From Bacteroidota bacterium (lineage in GTDB: Bacteria > Bacteroidota > Bacteroidia > B-17B0 > Aurantibacillaceae), in contig JANYGK010000037.1 in the NCBI GenBank assembly GCA_025362395.1, positions 59,046 to 123,045 on the forward strand: a stretch of 64,000 nt of DNA. Reading direction: 5' to 3'. Under the pieces are notes generated by a model. The model was not told where the DNA came from, ran no database searches, and saw only the letters and a program-made list of their open reading frames with translations. Position numbers and translations under genes: made by a program. Numbering within the stretch: the first letter of the stretch is position 1; each line of letters opens with the position of its first letter. Below are positions 17,601-26,102 of the stretch, one piece after another.

Positions 17601-17864
17601 ATGAATCCTCTATTTGTTTTGTTTTTAAATTTAGGCGGCGGCGAAGTAGTTGTCATCGTATTAGTTATACTTTTATTGTTTGGCGGTAAAGGCGTTCCTA
17701 ACTTAGCAAAAGCATTAGGTAAAGGAATGAGGGAATTTAAAGATGCTGCAAACGGCATTCAAAAGGATATACAGGAAAGTACAGGCGGCATTACAGAAAC
17801 CATCCGGGAGCATATACAGGAAGTGAAAAAGGAAGTGGATGGTGTTCATAAAACCGATCAATAA
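17601..17864 (+). CDS. tatA: Sec-independent (twin-arginine) translocase subunit TatA/E
   Basis: An 87-residue inner-membrane protein. A single N-terminal membrane helix (about 10-26, VVVIVLVILLLFGGKGVPNL) is followed by the hallmark FGGKGVPNLAKALGKG hinge, an amphipathic helix (MREFKDAANGIQ) and a charged tail. TatA oligomers form the pore that exports folded proteins with twin-arginine signals. tatC is not in the window. It heads an operon of prolyl isomerases (12 bases to the next gene). A likely Tat substrate in this window is the LD-carboxypeptidase at 28917-29948. Confidence 0.92.
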   Translation: MNPLFVLFLNLGGGEVVVIVLVILLLFGGKGVPNLAKALGKGMREFKDAANGIQKDIQESTGGITETIREHIQEVKKEVDGVHKTDQ

Positions 17865-17876
17865 GTTAACCGCTTT

Positions 17877-18443
17877 ATGAAATTAAGCCTCTATAATTTT
17901 AGTATTCTTTCCCTTATTTTTTCTTCGCTTTTTGTTTTTTCTTGTAAAAACGATCCCGTTAAACATGAAAAGCCTGTATTTGATCAAATAAAAGTTAAGC
18001 AGCAATTTATAAAAGCAAACCAACAGGTAGTTGTAAAAGAAAGTGATGAAATGGACTATTACCAAAGGTCGCATCACATGGCTTTTATAAAAACAAACGG
18101 CGGCATTCGCTATTTTGTTTATAAGCCTTCCCTCAAAGGGGATTCTATAAAAAACGGGGATATCATTAAAATGAATTACACCGTTTCCCTGTTCGACGGT
18201 ACCGAATGCTACTCCTCTAAAACCACCGGCGCCAGGGAGTTTAAAGTGGGTATGGAAGACCTTGAAGACGGTTTACATAAAGCGGTAGTTTATTTAAAGG
18301 CAGGCGATAAGGCGCTTATTATGATCCCGTCTCATTTAGCACATGGCTTATTGGGCGATTCAAAAAAAATTCCACCGCAATCACCTATTATGTATGACGT
18401 AGAAATCCTGTCTGTAAAAAAGCAACTGAACTCATATGATTAA
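17877..18443 (+). CDS. FKBP-type peptidyl-prolyl isomerase lipoprotein, GldI-like
   Basis: A 188-residue lipoprotein: signal peptide with lipobox FVFSC (Cys at about 23), a charged linker (residues 30-70), then one FKBP domain (about 75-182) with DIIKMNYTVSLFDG and a C-terminal IPPQSPIMYDVEIL. The linker plus single FKBP domain resembles GldI, the isomerase lipoprotein needed for gliding and type IX secretion in flavobacteria. I treat this as likely but not proven. It probably assists folding of exported proteins in the periplasm. It overlaps the next gene by 8 bases. Confidence 0.85.
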   Translation: MKLSLYNFSILSLIFSSLFVFSCKNDPVKHEKPVFDQIKVKQQFIKANQQVVVKESDEMDYYQRSHHMAFIKTNGGIRYFVYKPSLKGDSIKNGDIIKMNYTVSLFDGTECYSSKTTGAREFKVGMEDLEDGLHKAVVYLKAGDKALIMIPSHLAHGLLGDSKKIPPQSPIMYDVEILSVKKQLNSYD

Positions 18444-19308
18444 ACAAATAGGGTTTTGTGTTTTTATGTTGTTAATAGTTAGTTGTATAAAACGTCCTCC
18501 CGTTAACGGCTACACAAAAGATGCAAACGGTTATTATTACAAGCTGTTGAGCATTGGCGACGGTAAAATAAATCCCCGAAGAGGCAATGTTTTGCTATGC
18601 AATGTTACAATGCGTACACAGTGTGATTCTGTTTTTTTTAATAGCAGTTACACTCACGCGGCCGGGTTCTACATCACACTTCCCGGTGTAAATGCAGCTT
18701 CAGGTAAATCGTATTTTTTAAAAATGGTACAAGGCGACAGCATTTCTTTAATGGTAGAAAAGGATTGTTTTTTCAGGGAATATTTTGACACGCTTGTACC
18801 TCGGTTTTGTACAGGCGATTCAATTGTGAAGCTCGATGTTAAAATTAACGCGATTCTTTCCGGTGCTCGGTACAACAGCATTCTTAAAAACACAGATATG
18901 GTTACCGTTGAAGATAAGGAGTTGCAGGAACTTCAATTAATAGATGCATACCTTAAGGAACATAACATTACTATTAAGCCCGATAATTATGGTTTGTATA
19001 CTTTGGAGCATACCCGAACCGAGGCGGAAAAAATAAGTTCCGGTAAACGGGCCAAAATCAGCTATAGCGGCACGTACCTCGACGGCAAACCCGCTGATAT
19101 CGGCAGCTCTAATTTCGAAGTTATTATCGGGACACCCGACCAGTTGGTTAAAGGGTTAAATATTGTTATTGGAACCTTAAAAAAAGGTGAAACTACAAAA
19201 ATAATAGTACCTTCGCGACTGGCTTTTGGCGAATCAGGTAGTAGCAACGGTTCTATTCCCCCTTATACCCCACTGGTTTATAACATAAAATTAATTGATA
19301 TAAAATAA
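18436..19308 (+). CDS. FKBP-type peptidyl-prolyl isomerase lipoprotein, two-domain
   Basis: A 290-residue lipoprotein with a short signal peptide (lipobox LIVSC, Cys17). Residues about 25-150 look like a degenerate FKBP-like domain (YYYKLLSIGDGKINPRRGN). The C-terminal domain (about 195-290) is a better FKBP domain (AKISYSGTYLDGKPAD ... IPPYTPLVYNIKLI), though several active-site aromatics are replaced. The N-terminal domain may be a substrate-binding or dimerising unit. It is translationally coupled to the GldI-like gene and followed 5 bases later by a paralogue of the same architecture. Confidence 0.85.
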   Translation: MIKQIGFCVFMLLIVSCIKRPPVNGYTKDANGYYYKLLSIGDGKINPRRGNVLLCNVTMRTQCDSVFFNSSYTHAAGFYITLPGVNAASGKSYFLKMVQGDSISLMVEKDCFFREYFDTLVPRFCTGDSIVKLDVKINAILSGARYNSILKNTDMVTVEDKELQELQLIDAYLKEHNITIKPDNYGLYTLEHTRTEAEKISSGKRAKISYSGTYLDGKPADIGSSNFEVIIGTPDQLVKGLNIVIGTLKKGETTKIIVPSRLAFGESGSSNGSIPPYTPLVYNIKLIDIK

Positions 19309-19313
19309 ACAAA

Positions 19314-20246
19314 ATGAACAAAATCTTAATGCTAGTAAGTTCTGCATTTGTAGTAGGACTCGTATCTTGTAACAAATCAGACTTTGAAGGATATACCAAA
19401 GCTGAAAACGGTTTAAATTACCAATTCTTTAAACAGGATGAAAAAGGAACAAAACCACAGGTTGGCGACGGCATCAGCTTTAAATATGTTTTTACGTTAA
19501 AATCCAACGACTCTGTATTGGTTAACTCTTCTTTGGTAAGCCAAGACGGTACGGGAATCACAAAATTTATTATGCCTAAATCTTCCTTTACGGGAAGTAT
19601 TGAGGATGCCTTAATGATGATGAGCGTTAATGACAGCGCCTCTTTTATGGTAAACGCCGATTCCTTTTTCTTAAAAACAAACCAAATGAAGGCTCTACCT
19701 CCGTTTGTTAAACCGGGCGATCACATTAAAGCCAATCTTAAATTAGTGGAAATAAAAACTAAAGCTGATATAGATAAAAATCAAAAAGAGCAGGAAGCTC
19801 AAATGGCTAAAATGGCGGGAGGCGAAAAACCACAGCTTGAAAAATACATAGCAGATAATAAAATTACGGTTACACCAACTGCAAGCGGCTTATATTATAT
19901 TGAAACCAAAAAAGGTAAAGGCCCTACTGCTAAAGCCGGTGATATGGTTACCGTTCAGTATAAAGGAATGTTGTTCGACGGTAAAGAGTTTGATTCTTCT
20001 TATGGAAGGCCTGAGCCGTTTAAGTTTGTAATCGACCAAGATCAGGTGATAGCAGGATGGCAAGAAGCTTTGAAATTGATGGCCAAAGGAGGTAAAGCAA
20101 AGTTAGTAATGCCTTCCTCTATTGCCTATGGTGCAAGAGGTGCAGGACCGATACCTCCATTTTCACCATTAGTGTTTGAAGTTGAATTGGTAGATTTCGG
20201 GCCTGCTCCGGCTGCCCCTGCACAACCACAAATGCCCGGACAATAA
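19314..20246 (+). CDS. FKBP-type peptidyl-prolyl isomerase lipoprotein, two-domain paralogue
   Basis: A 310-residue lipoprotein (lipobox GLVSC, Cys19). It is collinear with the preceding protein: a degenerate N-terminal FKBP-like domain starting GYTKAENGLNYQF, an Ala/Lys/Gln-rich linker (near 160-180, EQEAQMAKMAGGEK), then a complete FKBP domain (about 200-295). That domain contains VTVQYKGMLFDGKEFDSSY and IPPFSPLVFEVELV, with the aromatic residues of an active isomerase. The tail is Pro/Ala-rich. The shared GYTK-A-NG start with its neighbour shows a tandem duplication. It probably acts in the periplasm on exported or surface proteins. Confidence 0.9.
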   Translation: MNKILMLVSSAFVVGLVSCNKSDFEGYTKAENGLNYQFFKQDEKGTKPQVGDGISFKYVFTLKSNDSVLVNSSLVSQDGTGITKFIMPKSSFTGSIEDALMMMSVNDSASFMVNADSFFLKTNQMKALPPFVKPGDHIKANLKLVEIKTKADIDKNQKEQEAQMAKMAGGEKPQLEKYIADNKITVTPTASGLYYIETKKGKGPTAKAGDMVTVQYKGMLFDGKEFDSSYGRPEPFKFVIDQDQVIAGWQEALKLMAKGGKAKLVMPSSIAYGARGAGPIPPFSPLVFEVELVDFGPAPAAPAQPQMPGQ

Positions 20247-20281
20247 CAACACAATAACATTAACTTATAAATAATAACCGG

Positions 20282-21349
20282 ATGAAAAAAGTAATTTTGG
20301 CTTCTTTGTTTGCTTTGTTTGCAGCAACAAGTTTGTTGGCAAACCCGGACAAGCCTAAAAAACCGAAAAAAGTAAAACTCACTAAAATGGATAAAGAATT
20401 TTTAAAGAAACAACCCGATGGCCTATATGCTAAATTCGAAACCTCTAAAGGAGATATCTATTGTAATTTAGAATTTAAAAAAACACCTATGACGGTTGCT
20501 AACTTTGTGGGTCTGGCAGAGGGAACGATTAAAAACACGGCAAAAGAAGCAGGTTTGCCTTTTTACGACGGATTAAAATTTCACCGTGTAATCCCTAACT
20601 TTATGGTACAGGGCGGTTGTCCGTTAGGTACAGGTACAGGCGACCCGGGATATAAATTTCCTGATGAGTTTGACCCGACCTTAAAACACACAGGCCCCGG
20701 TATTTTATCAATGGCTAATTCAGGACCCGGTACTAACGGAAGCCAATTTTTTATTACGCATGTAAAAACAGATTGGTTAGACGGTAAGCACACTGTTTTT
20801 GGTAACGTAGCGGAGGGAATGGATGTGGTAAATAAAATTGAAGGCAACGATACTATTAAGCATTTAGTAATTTTAAGAAAAGGAAAAGAAGCGGAAGCAT
20901 TTGATGCTGCCAAAACCTTTGAATTTGAAAAAGGAAATGTTGGCGCTAAAGCAGAGGCGAAAGCGAAAGTTGAAAAAGAAATGATGGATAAAACCTTAAA
21001 TGAAACTTACGGCGCCGCTAAAACAACGGCAAGTGGTTTACGTTTTGTTGTTGAAAAAGAAGGAACAGGAAAATCACCTGTTGCAACCGACCAAGTAACA
21101 GTACACTATACAGGTTACTTACTGAACGGAACTAAATTTGACAGTTCCGTTGACCGCGGCCAACCGGCTACCTTCCCGTTAAACCAGGTAATTAAAGGTT
21201 GGACAGAAGGCTTACAATTAATGAAAGAAGGCGGTAAAACAAAATTCATTATCCCGTCTGAATTAGGTTATGGTGCTAACGGTGCAGGAGGTGTTATTCC
21301 GCCAAATGCTTGGTTGGTGTTTGATGTGGAGCTGATAAAAGTAAACTAA
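20282..21349 (+). CDS. Dual-family peptidyl-prolyl isomerase: cyclophilin fused to FKBP
   Basis: A 355-residue periplasmic protein. The signal peptide is at 1-20 (cleavage after LLA), followed by a Lys/Pro-rich linker. The cyclophilin domain spans about 48-205, with the catalytic Arg in [13 protein letters not shown] (R102) and [10 protein letters not shown] helical Ala/Lys linker leads to an FKBP domain at about 250-355 ([18 protein letters not shown] ... [14 protein letters not shown]). Both active sites look complete. Cyclophilin-FKBP chimeras are known in a few bacteria and protists. It closes the tatA-isomerase operon and is followed by a terminator. Confidence 0.93.
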   Translation: MKKVILASLFALFAATSLLANPDKPKKPKKVKLTKMDKEFLKKQPDGLYAKFETSKGDIYCNLEFKKTPMTVANFVGLAEGTIKNTAKEAGLPFYDGLKFHRVIPNFMVQGGCPLGTGTGDPGYKFPDEFDPTLKHTGPGILSMANSGPGTNGSQFFITHVKTDWLDGKHTVFGNVAEGMDVVNKIEGNDTIKHLVILRKGKEAEAFDAAKTFEFEKGNVGAKAEAKAKVEKEMMDKTLNETYGAAKTTASGLRFVVEKEGTGKSPVATDQVTVHYTGYLLNGTKFDSSVDRGQPATFPLNQVIKGWTEGLQLMKEGGKTKFIIPSELGYGANGAGGVIPPNAWLVFDVELIKVN

Positions 21350-21376
21350 GCATTACATCTATATAATTTAAAAAAG

Positions 21377-21403
21377 CTCCGCAGATTTCTTCGGAGTTTT
21401 TTT
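21377..21403 (+). terminator. Terminator after the isomerase operon
   Basis: CTCCG (21377-21381) pairs with CGGAG (21392-21396), extended by flanking A and T runs, then seven T residues. It lies 28 bases beyond the stop of the cyclophilin-FKBP gene. Confidence 0.75.
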
Positions 21404-21440
21404 GTTGAATTTCATTATTGTTGTTTCGTTATTGCATTCC

Positions 21441-21558
21441 CGTCATGGCAAACGGAGTGAAGCAATCTCAAACACAGCATAATAATAGTATTGTATAGTA
21501 GTTCAAAAAAAACTAAGTATGAGATTGCTTCTCCTCCTTCGTCGGCTCGCAATGACGG
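21441..21558. repeat. Inverted dispersed repeat in the 21350-21733 gap
   Basis: Left arm CGTCATGGCAAACGGAGTGA (21441-21460), continuing AGCAATCTCA to 21470; right arm TGAGATTGCTTC..., ending CGCAATGACGG near 21558. The arms enclose an AT-rich centre without an ORF. The same half-unit occurs at 11719-11746. This resembles the 'cgtcattgcgag...gaagcaatctc' palindromes that are widespread in bacterial intergenic DNA. The rest of the gap holds nothing I recognise. Confidence 0.65.
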
Positions 21559-21733
21559 TTACGCTTCCTGTCTTTCATTATTGCTACGTTGTCATTAGTT
21601 CGGTATTATCTACCTTCATAACAAAATAGGGATTAGTTTTGTCCATGTGTTTAACTATAATATAAAACGGCTTATCAAAGATCTTTTTTAGGATGCTTTA
21701 TTTCGCTTTCTTCTTCCATAGCGCCTCCTAAAG

Positions 21734-22110
21734 CTACAAAAGCCTCACTTCAACAACAGCGCCATTCTCATCCAATATAAAACCTGTTCTTTGATATGCT
21801 ATGTCAACCGAGTATTTAGTAATATTTGATGTAAAGCTTTGTCCTTCAATTTTTTTGTAATTGGTTTCTACATTAAATTTAATAACGGGAATAGAAAACA
21901 TGTCATCACCGGTAATTATATATTTCCAAATTATATCTGTATTCTTCTGCTCTTTTTTGCCCAGATCAATTAATGCGTTTAAGTTTTTTATCACATCTGA
22001 AAGAGTTTTAACGGATTCAATTCCATCCCAACCGGCTCTTTGTTTTTAAAAGTACAGGAGGGGAATGTGAATACAATTAATACTGTTGAATAAATTAGGA
22101 TATTTTTCAT
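21734..22110 (-). pseudogene. Lipoprotein gene broken by a frameshift
   Basis: An ATG at 22110 begins a 39-codon frame with a lipoprotein signal (ILIYSTVLIVFTFPSC), ending at a TGA at 21991-21993. The remainder of the protein continues in another frame. Starting around the bases for KEPV, the shifted frame gives GWDGIESVKTLSDVIKNLNA and runs to 21734. The intact protein would have about 125 residues. The last part (YSVDIAYQRTGFILDENGAV) resembles a small secreted beta-domain, but I know no family. The lesion, near 22030-22045, may be a real mutation or a sequence error in the GG/TTGGG run. It lies 32 bases downstream of the 105-residue gene. Confidence 0.65.
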
Positions 22111-22142
22111 TTCATTAGTTGTTTTTATGCATCGAGCTTTGT

Positions 22143-22460
22143 TTAACTCCAGCCATATTCGGCATTAAGGTTTAACTGCCTGTAACCTTTAACGGTTTTA
22201 TTTAAAAGATCAACCACTATAACAATAAAAATGTTAGCGTCAGGCGTTGGCAGCAACACATGGTCAAACGTATTTGTTTTATTTCTATACACCGCCTCTA
22301 TCAATTTATTTTTAAAAGTATAGCTATGCACAATTTGTTTTGAATTGAGGATTTCAACAAAGGGCCAAATGTCGAAGGCAGGTTCAGCACTTTCCGTCAC
22401 GTTTATCATTCCCAAAGTCATAGTATCTTTATATTCAGTATCAGTCAGTTCAACTATCAT
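22143..22460 (-). CDS. Hypothetical protein
   Basis: A 105-residue soluble protein of no family known to me, with no signal peptide. The sequence alternates beta-strand-like segments (HVLLPTPDANIFIVIVVDL; TVKGYRQLNLN), which suggests a small beta-sheet domain. It is upstream of the frameshifted lipoprotein gene on the same strand, so they may have formed an operon. It diverges from gcvP. Confidence 0.55.
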   Translation of the reverse strand: MIVELTDTEYKDTMTLGMINVTESAEPAFDIWPFVEILNSKQIVHSYTFKNKLIEAVYRNKTNTFDHVLLPTPDANIFIVIVVDLLNKTVKGYRQLNLNAEYGWS

Positions 22461-22721
22461 AGGAGTGCTTCAAAGTTATAACTTATTTCTTGCACGCATT
22501 CTTTACATAAATATACCAATGCTTTTAAAAATATCATTCAGCAAACCTTTAGCCTGCCAATTATATTCTCACTTTAACTATACTACTCTCAGCTTAACTT
22601 GTTAAATTTGAGCCCACCAAAACCCCTAAACCGTCGATAAATCTTATAAACAACTGTTTAAAAATAGCGTTATAAATAACGACGTAAATTTCTTAAATTT
22701 AGCATCTTTAAAAACAAATCC

Positions 22722-25595
22722 ATGACCACAGACAAATTCGTTTCCCGTCACAACGGTCCCCGCGAACATGAAGTTAAACAAATGCTTGCCAAAATTGGTG
22801 TATCATCTGTTGATGAGTTGATCAGTCAAACAGTTCCGCCAAACATTCGTTTAAAACAACCTTTGCGTGTAGCGCCTGCTATGAGTGAATTTCAGTACAC
22901 CAAGCATTTAAAGGCCTTAGGTAAAAAGAATAAAGTATTTCGTTCATACATCGGCTTAGGCTATTATAATACTATTTTACCGGCAGTAATTCAACGTAAC
23001 GTTTTAGAAAACCCGGGTTGGTATACCGCTTACACGCCTTACCAGGCAGAAATTGCACAGGGCCGTTTAGAAGCTATCCTTAATTTCCAGACTATGGTGA
23101 TGGATCTTACAGGTATGCCTATTGCCAATGCATCTTTATTGGATGAGGCAACGGCAGCTGCTGAAGCATTATTTATGTTTTATAGTAACAGAAGTAAAGA
23201 CAAAATAAAAAACAATGCCAACAAATTTTTCGTCAGCAACACCTGTTTCCCGCAAACCATTGATGTAGTTAAGACGCGCGCGGTACCTTACGGTATTGAA
23301 TTGGTGATAGGTGATGCAAATACAACTAAGCTTGATGAGTCTTATTTCGGAATTTTAATACAATATCCTGACATTAACGGGGAAGCAACCGACTATAAAA
23401 CATTTGTAAGCAATGCTAAAGCGATGGATATACAGGTAGCTGTAGCTACTGATTTGTTGGCCTTAGCATTATTAACTCCTCCCGGCGAGTGGGGTGCAGA
23501 CTGTGTTGTAGGTAACTCACAACGCTTTGGTGTGCCATTGGGTTATGGCGGACCTCATGCCGCTTTTTTTACCTGCAGGGAAGATTACAAACGGTTGATC
23601 CCGGGCCGTATTATCGGTGTGTCGGTTGATGCGGAAGGAAATTCTGCTTTGCGTATGGCATTGCAAACCCGCGAGCAGCATATTAAACGCGATAAAGCAA
23701 CCTCTAATATTTGTACCGCACAAGCGTTGTTGGCTATTATGGCAAGCATGTACGCGGTGTATCACGGGCACGAAGGCATTAAAGCCATTGCAGAAGGCGT
23801 GCACGGTGCAACTGCTTTTGTAGCGGATGAATTAAAAAAACAAGGTTACGACGTCAAAACAAAAGTATTCTTTGATACCATAGTTGTAGCAGCCGATGCT
23901 AAAAAAATACGTTCGTTAGCGGAAGCAAAAGAAATTAATTTCCGTTACATCGACGATAAGCACGTTGCGATTTCTTTAGACCAAACGGTGGAAGAAAATG
24001 ATATAAATGATATTCTCTCCATCTTCGCGGAAGCAACCGGTAAAAAACATGAAGCAACAATTTTTAAACTTACTTCAGTGATCACTGCTTCGGCTTTAGC
24101 CCGCCAATCAAGCTACTTAATGCACCCGGTGTTTAATACGCACCACAGCGAAACGGATATGATGCGTTACATTAAACGCCTCGAAAATAAAGATCTCTCG
24201 TTAGTGCATTCTATGATTGCTCTAGGATCATGCACCATGAAATTAAATGCAGCATCAGAATTATTACCGATTACATGGCCGGAGTTCGCTAGTATTCACC
24301 CGTTTGTCCCGGTTGACCAGGCACAGGGTTATGCCGAATTAATTGAGCAGTTAAATAAAGACCTTTCAGAAATTACCGGGTTTGCACGCATGAGCTTTCA
24401 GCCTAATTCGGGCGCACAGGGTGAGTATACAGGTTTAATGGTAATTCGCGCATACCATATAGCCAACGGACATGCAAACCGTAATGTGGCGTTAATTCCT
24501 TCGTCGGCGCATGGCACTAACCCTGCAAGCGCTGCTATGGCAGGCATGCACATTGTGGTAACTAAATGTGACGATAAAGGAAATATTGATTTAGCTGATT
24601 TAAAAGCAAAAGCGGAATTACATAAAGATAATTTATCCTGCTTAATGGTAACGTACCCTTCTACACATGGTGTGTATGAAGAATCGATTATGGACATTAC
24701 TAAACTGATTCACGATAACGGCGGCTTGGTTTATATGGACGGTGCTAATATGAACGCCCAGGTTGGTTTAACGTCGCCCGGTAATATTGGTGCTGATGTA
24801 TGCCATTTAAATTTACATAAAACATTTGCCATTCCTCACGGTGGCGGCGGCCCCGGTATGGGCCCGATTGGTGTGGTGGAAAAACTGGTACCTTTTTTAC
24901 CTTCACATACCATTGTAAATACCGGCGGTAATAAAGGTATTACGGCAGTGTCGGCAGCGCCTTACGGCAGTGCTTTGATCTTGTTGATCTCTTACGGTTA
25001 TATTAAAATGTTAGGGAACGACGGTTTAAAACAAGCTACGGAGACGGCTATTTTAAATGCCAATTACATTAAAGAAACATTAAAAGACCATTACAAAATT
25101 TTATATACCGGTAAGAACGGACGTTGCGCGCATGAGATGATCTTAGACTGCAACGATTTTAAACCCGCAACCGGTGTTGAGGTGGCTGACATGGCAAAGC
25201 GTTTAATGGACTATGGCTTCCATGCGCCGACAGTAGCGTTCCCTGTGGTTAATACCTTAATGGTGGAACCGACAGAGTCAGAATCGAAAGCTGAGCTGGA
25301 TCGTTTTTGTGAAGCCATGATCTCAATCCGTAACGAAATTAAAGAAATAGAAGACGGCAAATTTGATAAAGCGGATAACGTTATTAAAAATGCACCGCAC
25401 ACGTGTAAGCTTGTAATAAGCGATGACTGGAAAAAACCGTACAGTCGCCAAAAAGCAGCATACCCTTTAGCATGGGTACGCGATACTAAATTTTGGCCTA
25501 GCGTAGCGCGTGTTGACAATGCCTTTGGTGACAGGAATTTAGTTTGCTCTTGTGCGCCGATTGAAGCCTATATGGAAGAAACAGTAGGAGCATAA
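22722..25595 (+). CDS. gcvP: Glycine dehydrogenase (decarboxylating), P protein
   Basis: A 957-residue PLP enzyme of the glycine cleavage system. It decarboxylates glycine and passes the methylamine group to the lipoyl arm of the H protein. It is the fused homodimeric form with both alpha-like and beta-like halves. The PLP lysine is K700 in [17 protein letters not shown]. The start FVSRHNGP and the C-terminal [20 protein letters not shown] are typical. gcvT and gcvH are not adjacent. The 261 bases upstream show no recognisable glycine riboswitch. A terminator follows. Confidence 0.97.
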   Translation: MTTDKFVSRHNGPREHEVKQMLAKIGVSSVDELISQTVPPNIRLKQPLRVAPAMSEFQYTKHLKALGKKNKVFRSYIGLGYYNTILPAVIQRNVLENPGWYTAYTPYQAEIAQGRLEAILNFQTMVMDLTGMPIANASLLDEATAAAEALFMFYSNRSKDKIKNNANKFFVSNTCFPQTIDVVKTRAVPYGIELVIGDANTTKLDESYFGILIQYPDINGEATDYKTFVSNAKAMDIQVAVATDLLALALLTPPGEWGADCVVGNSQRFGVPLGYGGPHAAFFTCREDYKRLIPGRIIGVSVDAEGNSALRMALQTREQHIKRDKATSNICTAQALLAIMASMYAVYHGHEGIKAIAEGVHGATAFVADELKKQGYDVKTKVFFDTIVVAADAKKIRSLAEAKEINFRYIDDKHVAISLDQTVEENDINDILSIFAEATGKKHEATIFKLTSVITASALARQSSYLMHPVFNTHHSETDMMRYIKRLENKDLSLVHSMIALGSCTMKLNAASELLPITWPEFASIHPFVPVDQAQGYAELIEQLNKDLSEITGFARMSFQPNSGAQGEYTGLMVIRAYHIANGHANRNVALIPSSAHGTNPASAAMAGMHIVVTKCDDKGNIDLADLKAKAELHKDNLSCLMVTYPSTHGVYEESIMDITKLIHDNGGLVYMDGANMNAQVGLTSPGNIGADVCHLNLHKTFAIPHGGGGPGMGPIGVVEKLVPFLPSHTIVNTGGNKGITAVSAAPYGSALILLISYGYIKMLGNDGLKQATETAILNANYIKETLKDHYKILYTGKNGRCAHEMILDCNDFKPATGVEVADMAKRLMDYGFHAPTVAFPVVNTLMVEPTESESKAELDRFCEAMISIRNEIKEIEDGKFDKADNVIKNAPHTCKLVISDDWKKPYSRQKAAYPLAWVRDTKFWPSVARVDNAFGDRNLVCSCAPIEAYMEETVGA

Positions 25596-25615
25596 TTTTA
25601 GTATTTATAATATAA

Positions 25616-25654
25616 GAAGCCTTTCTCCCGATAGATCTCGGAGAGAGGCTTTTT
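25616..25654 (+). terminator. gcvP terminator
   Basis: A long imperfect stem (AAGCCTTTCTCCCGA at 25616 onward, with TCTCGGAGAGAGGCTT) is followed by a T run to about 25654. It lies 20 bases after the gcvP stop. Confidence 0.85.
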
Positions 25655-25673
25655 TGTTTTAAGATAAAAATAG

Positions 25674-25980
25674 GAACACGGATCTCACAGATTTGAGGGA
25701 TCAACCCGGATACCGATCCGTGAGGTCTGTAATATCGTTTTTATCAGTGTTCTGAATTTGTAAAGCTTTTTTATTTAAGAAGTAGTAGGAACACGAATCT
25801 TACGGATTTGAGGGATCAACCCGGATACCGATCCGTGAGGTCTGTAATATCGTTTTTATCTATGTTCTAATTTGTAAAGCTTTTTGTTTCCAGTAAAATA
25901 GAATACAGATTTACAGATTTAAAGATCGGCACACATAAACTAATCCTTGTTAATCAGTTGATCAGTTATATCTGTATTCT
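25674..25980. repeat. Three consecutive palindromic elements with terminal inverted repeats
   Basis: Copy 1 (25674-25752) has ends GAACAC / GTGTTC. Copy 2 (25789-25867) is nearly identical to copy 1, with a period of 115 bases that includes flanking DNA. Copy 3 (25900-25980) is diverged but has the same plan: ends AGAATACAGAT / ATCTGTATTCT and an inner cagattt motif. Each is about 80 bases with internal GGATC/GATCC pairing. They fill most of the 507-base gcvP-TPR gap. A fourth relative lies at 31605-31695. They look like small non-coding palindromic repeats rather than genes. Confidence 0.7.
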
Positions 25981-26102
25981 AATTTTAAAATGAAAAGCTT
26001 ATGTATTGACATTACATTAATAATCAGTTAGGACTTTAACTCTTATTTTGAATGGTACTGAATAAATTCTAAATTAGAAGTCTACTACAAAACTCCCTGA
26101 AA

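Noticed and set aside
22461..22721. Possible glycine riboswitch before gcvP
   Set aside because: The leader is AT-rich and I see neither the conserved GGAGAG-type core nor the paired aptamer structure.
25674..25980. Possible CRISPR array
   Set aside because: Only two close copies with a 115-base period and a diverged third; the units are palindromic elements with terminal inverted repeats, and no cas genes or regular spacers are present.
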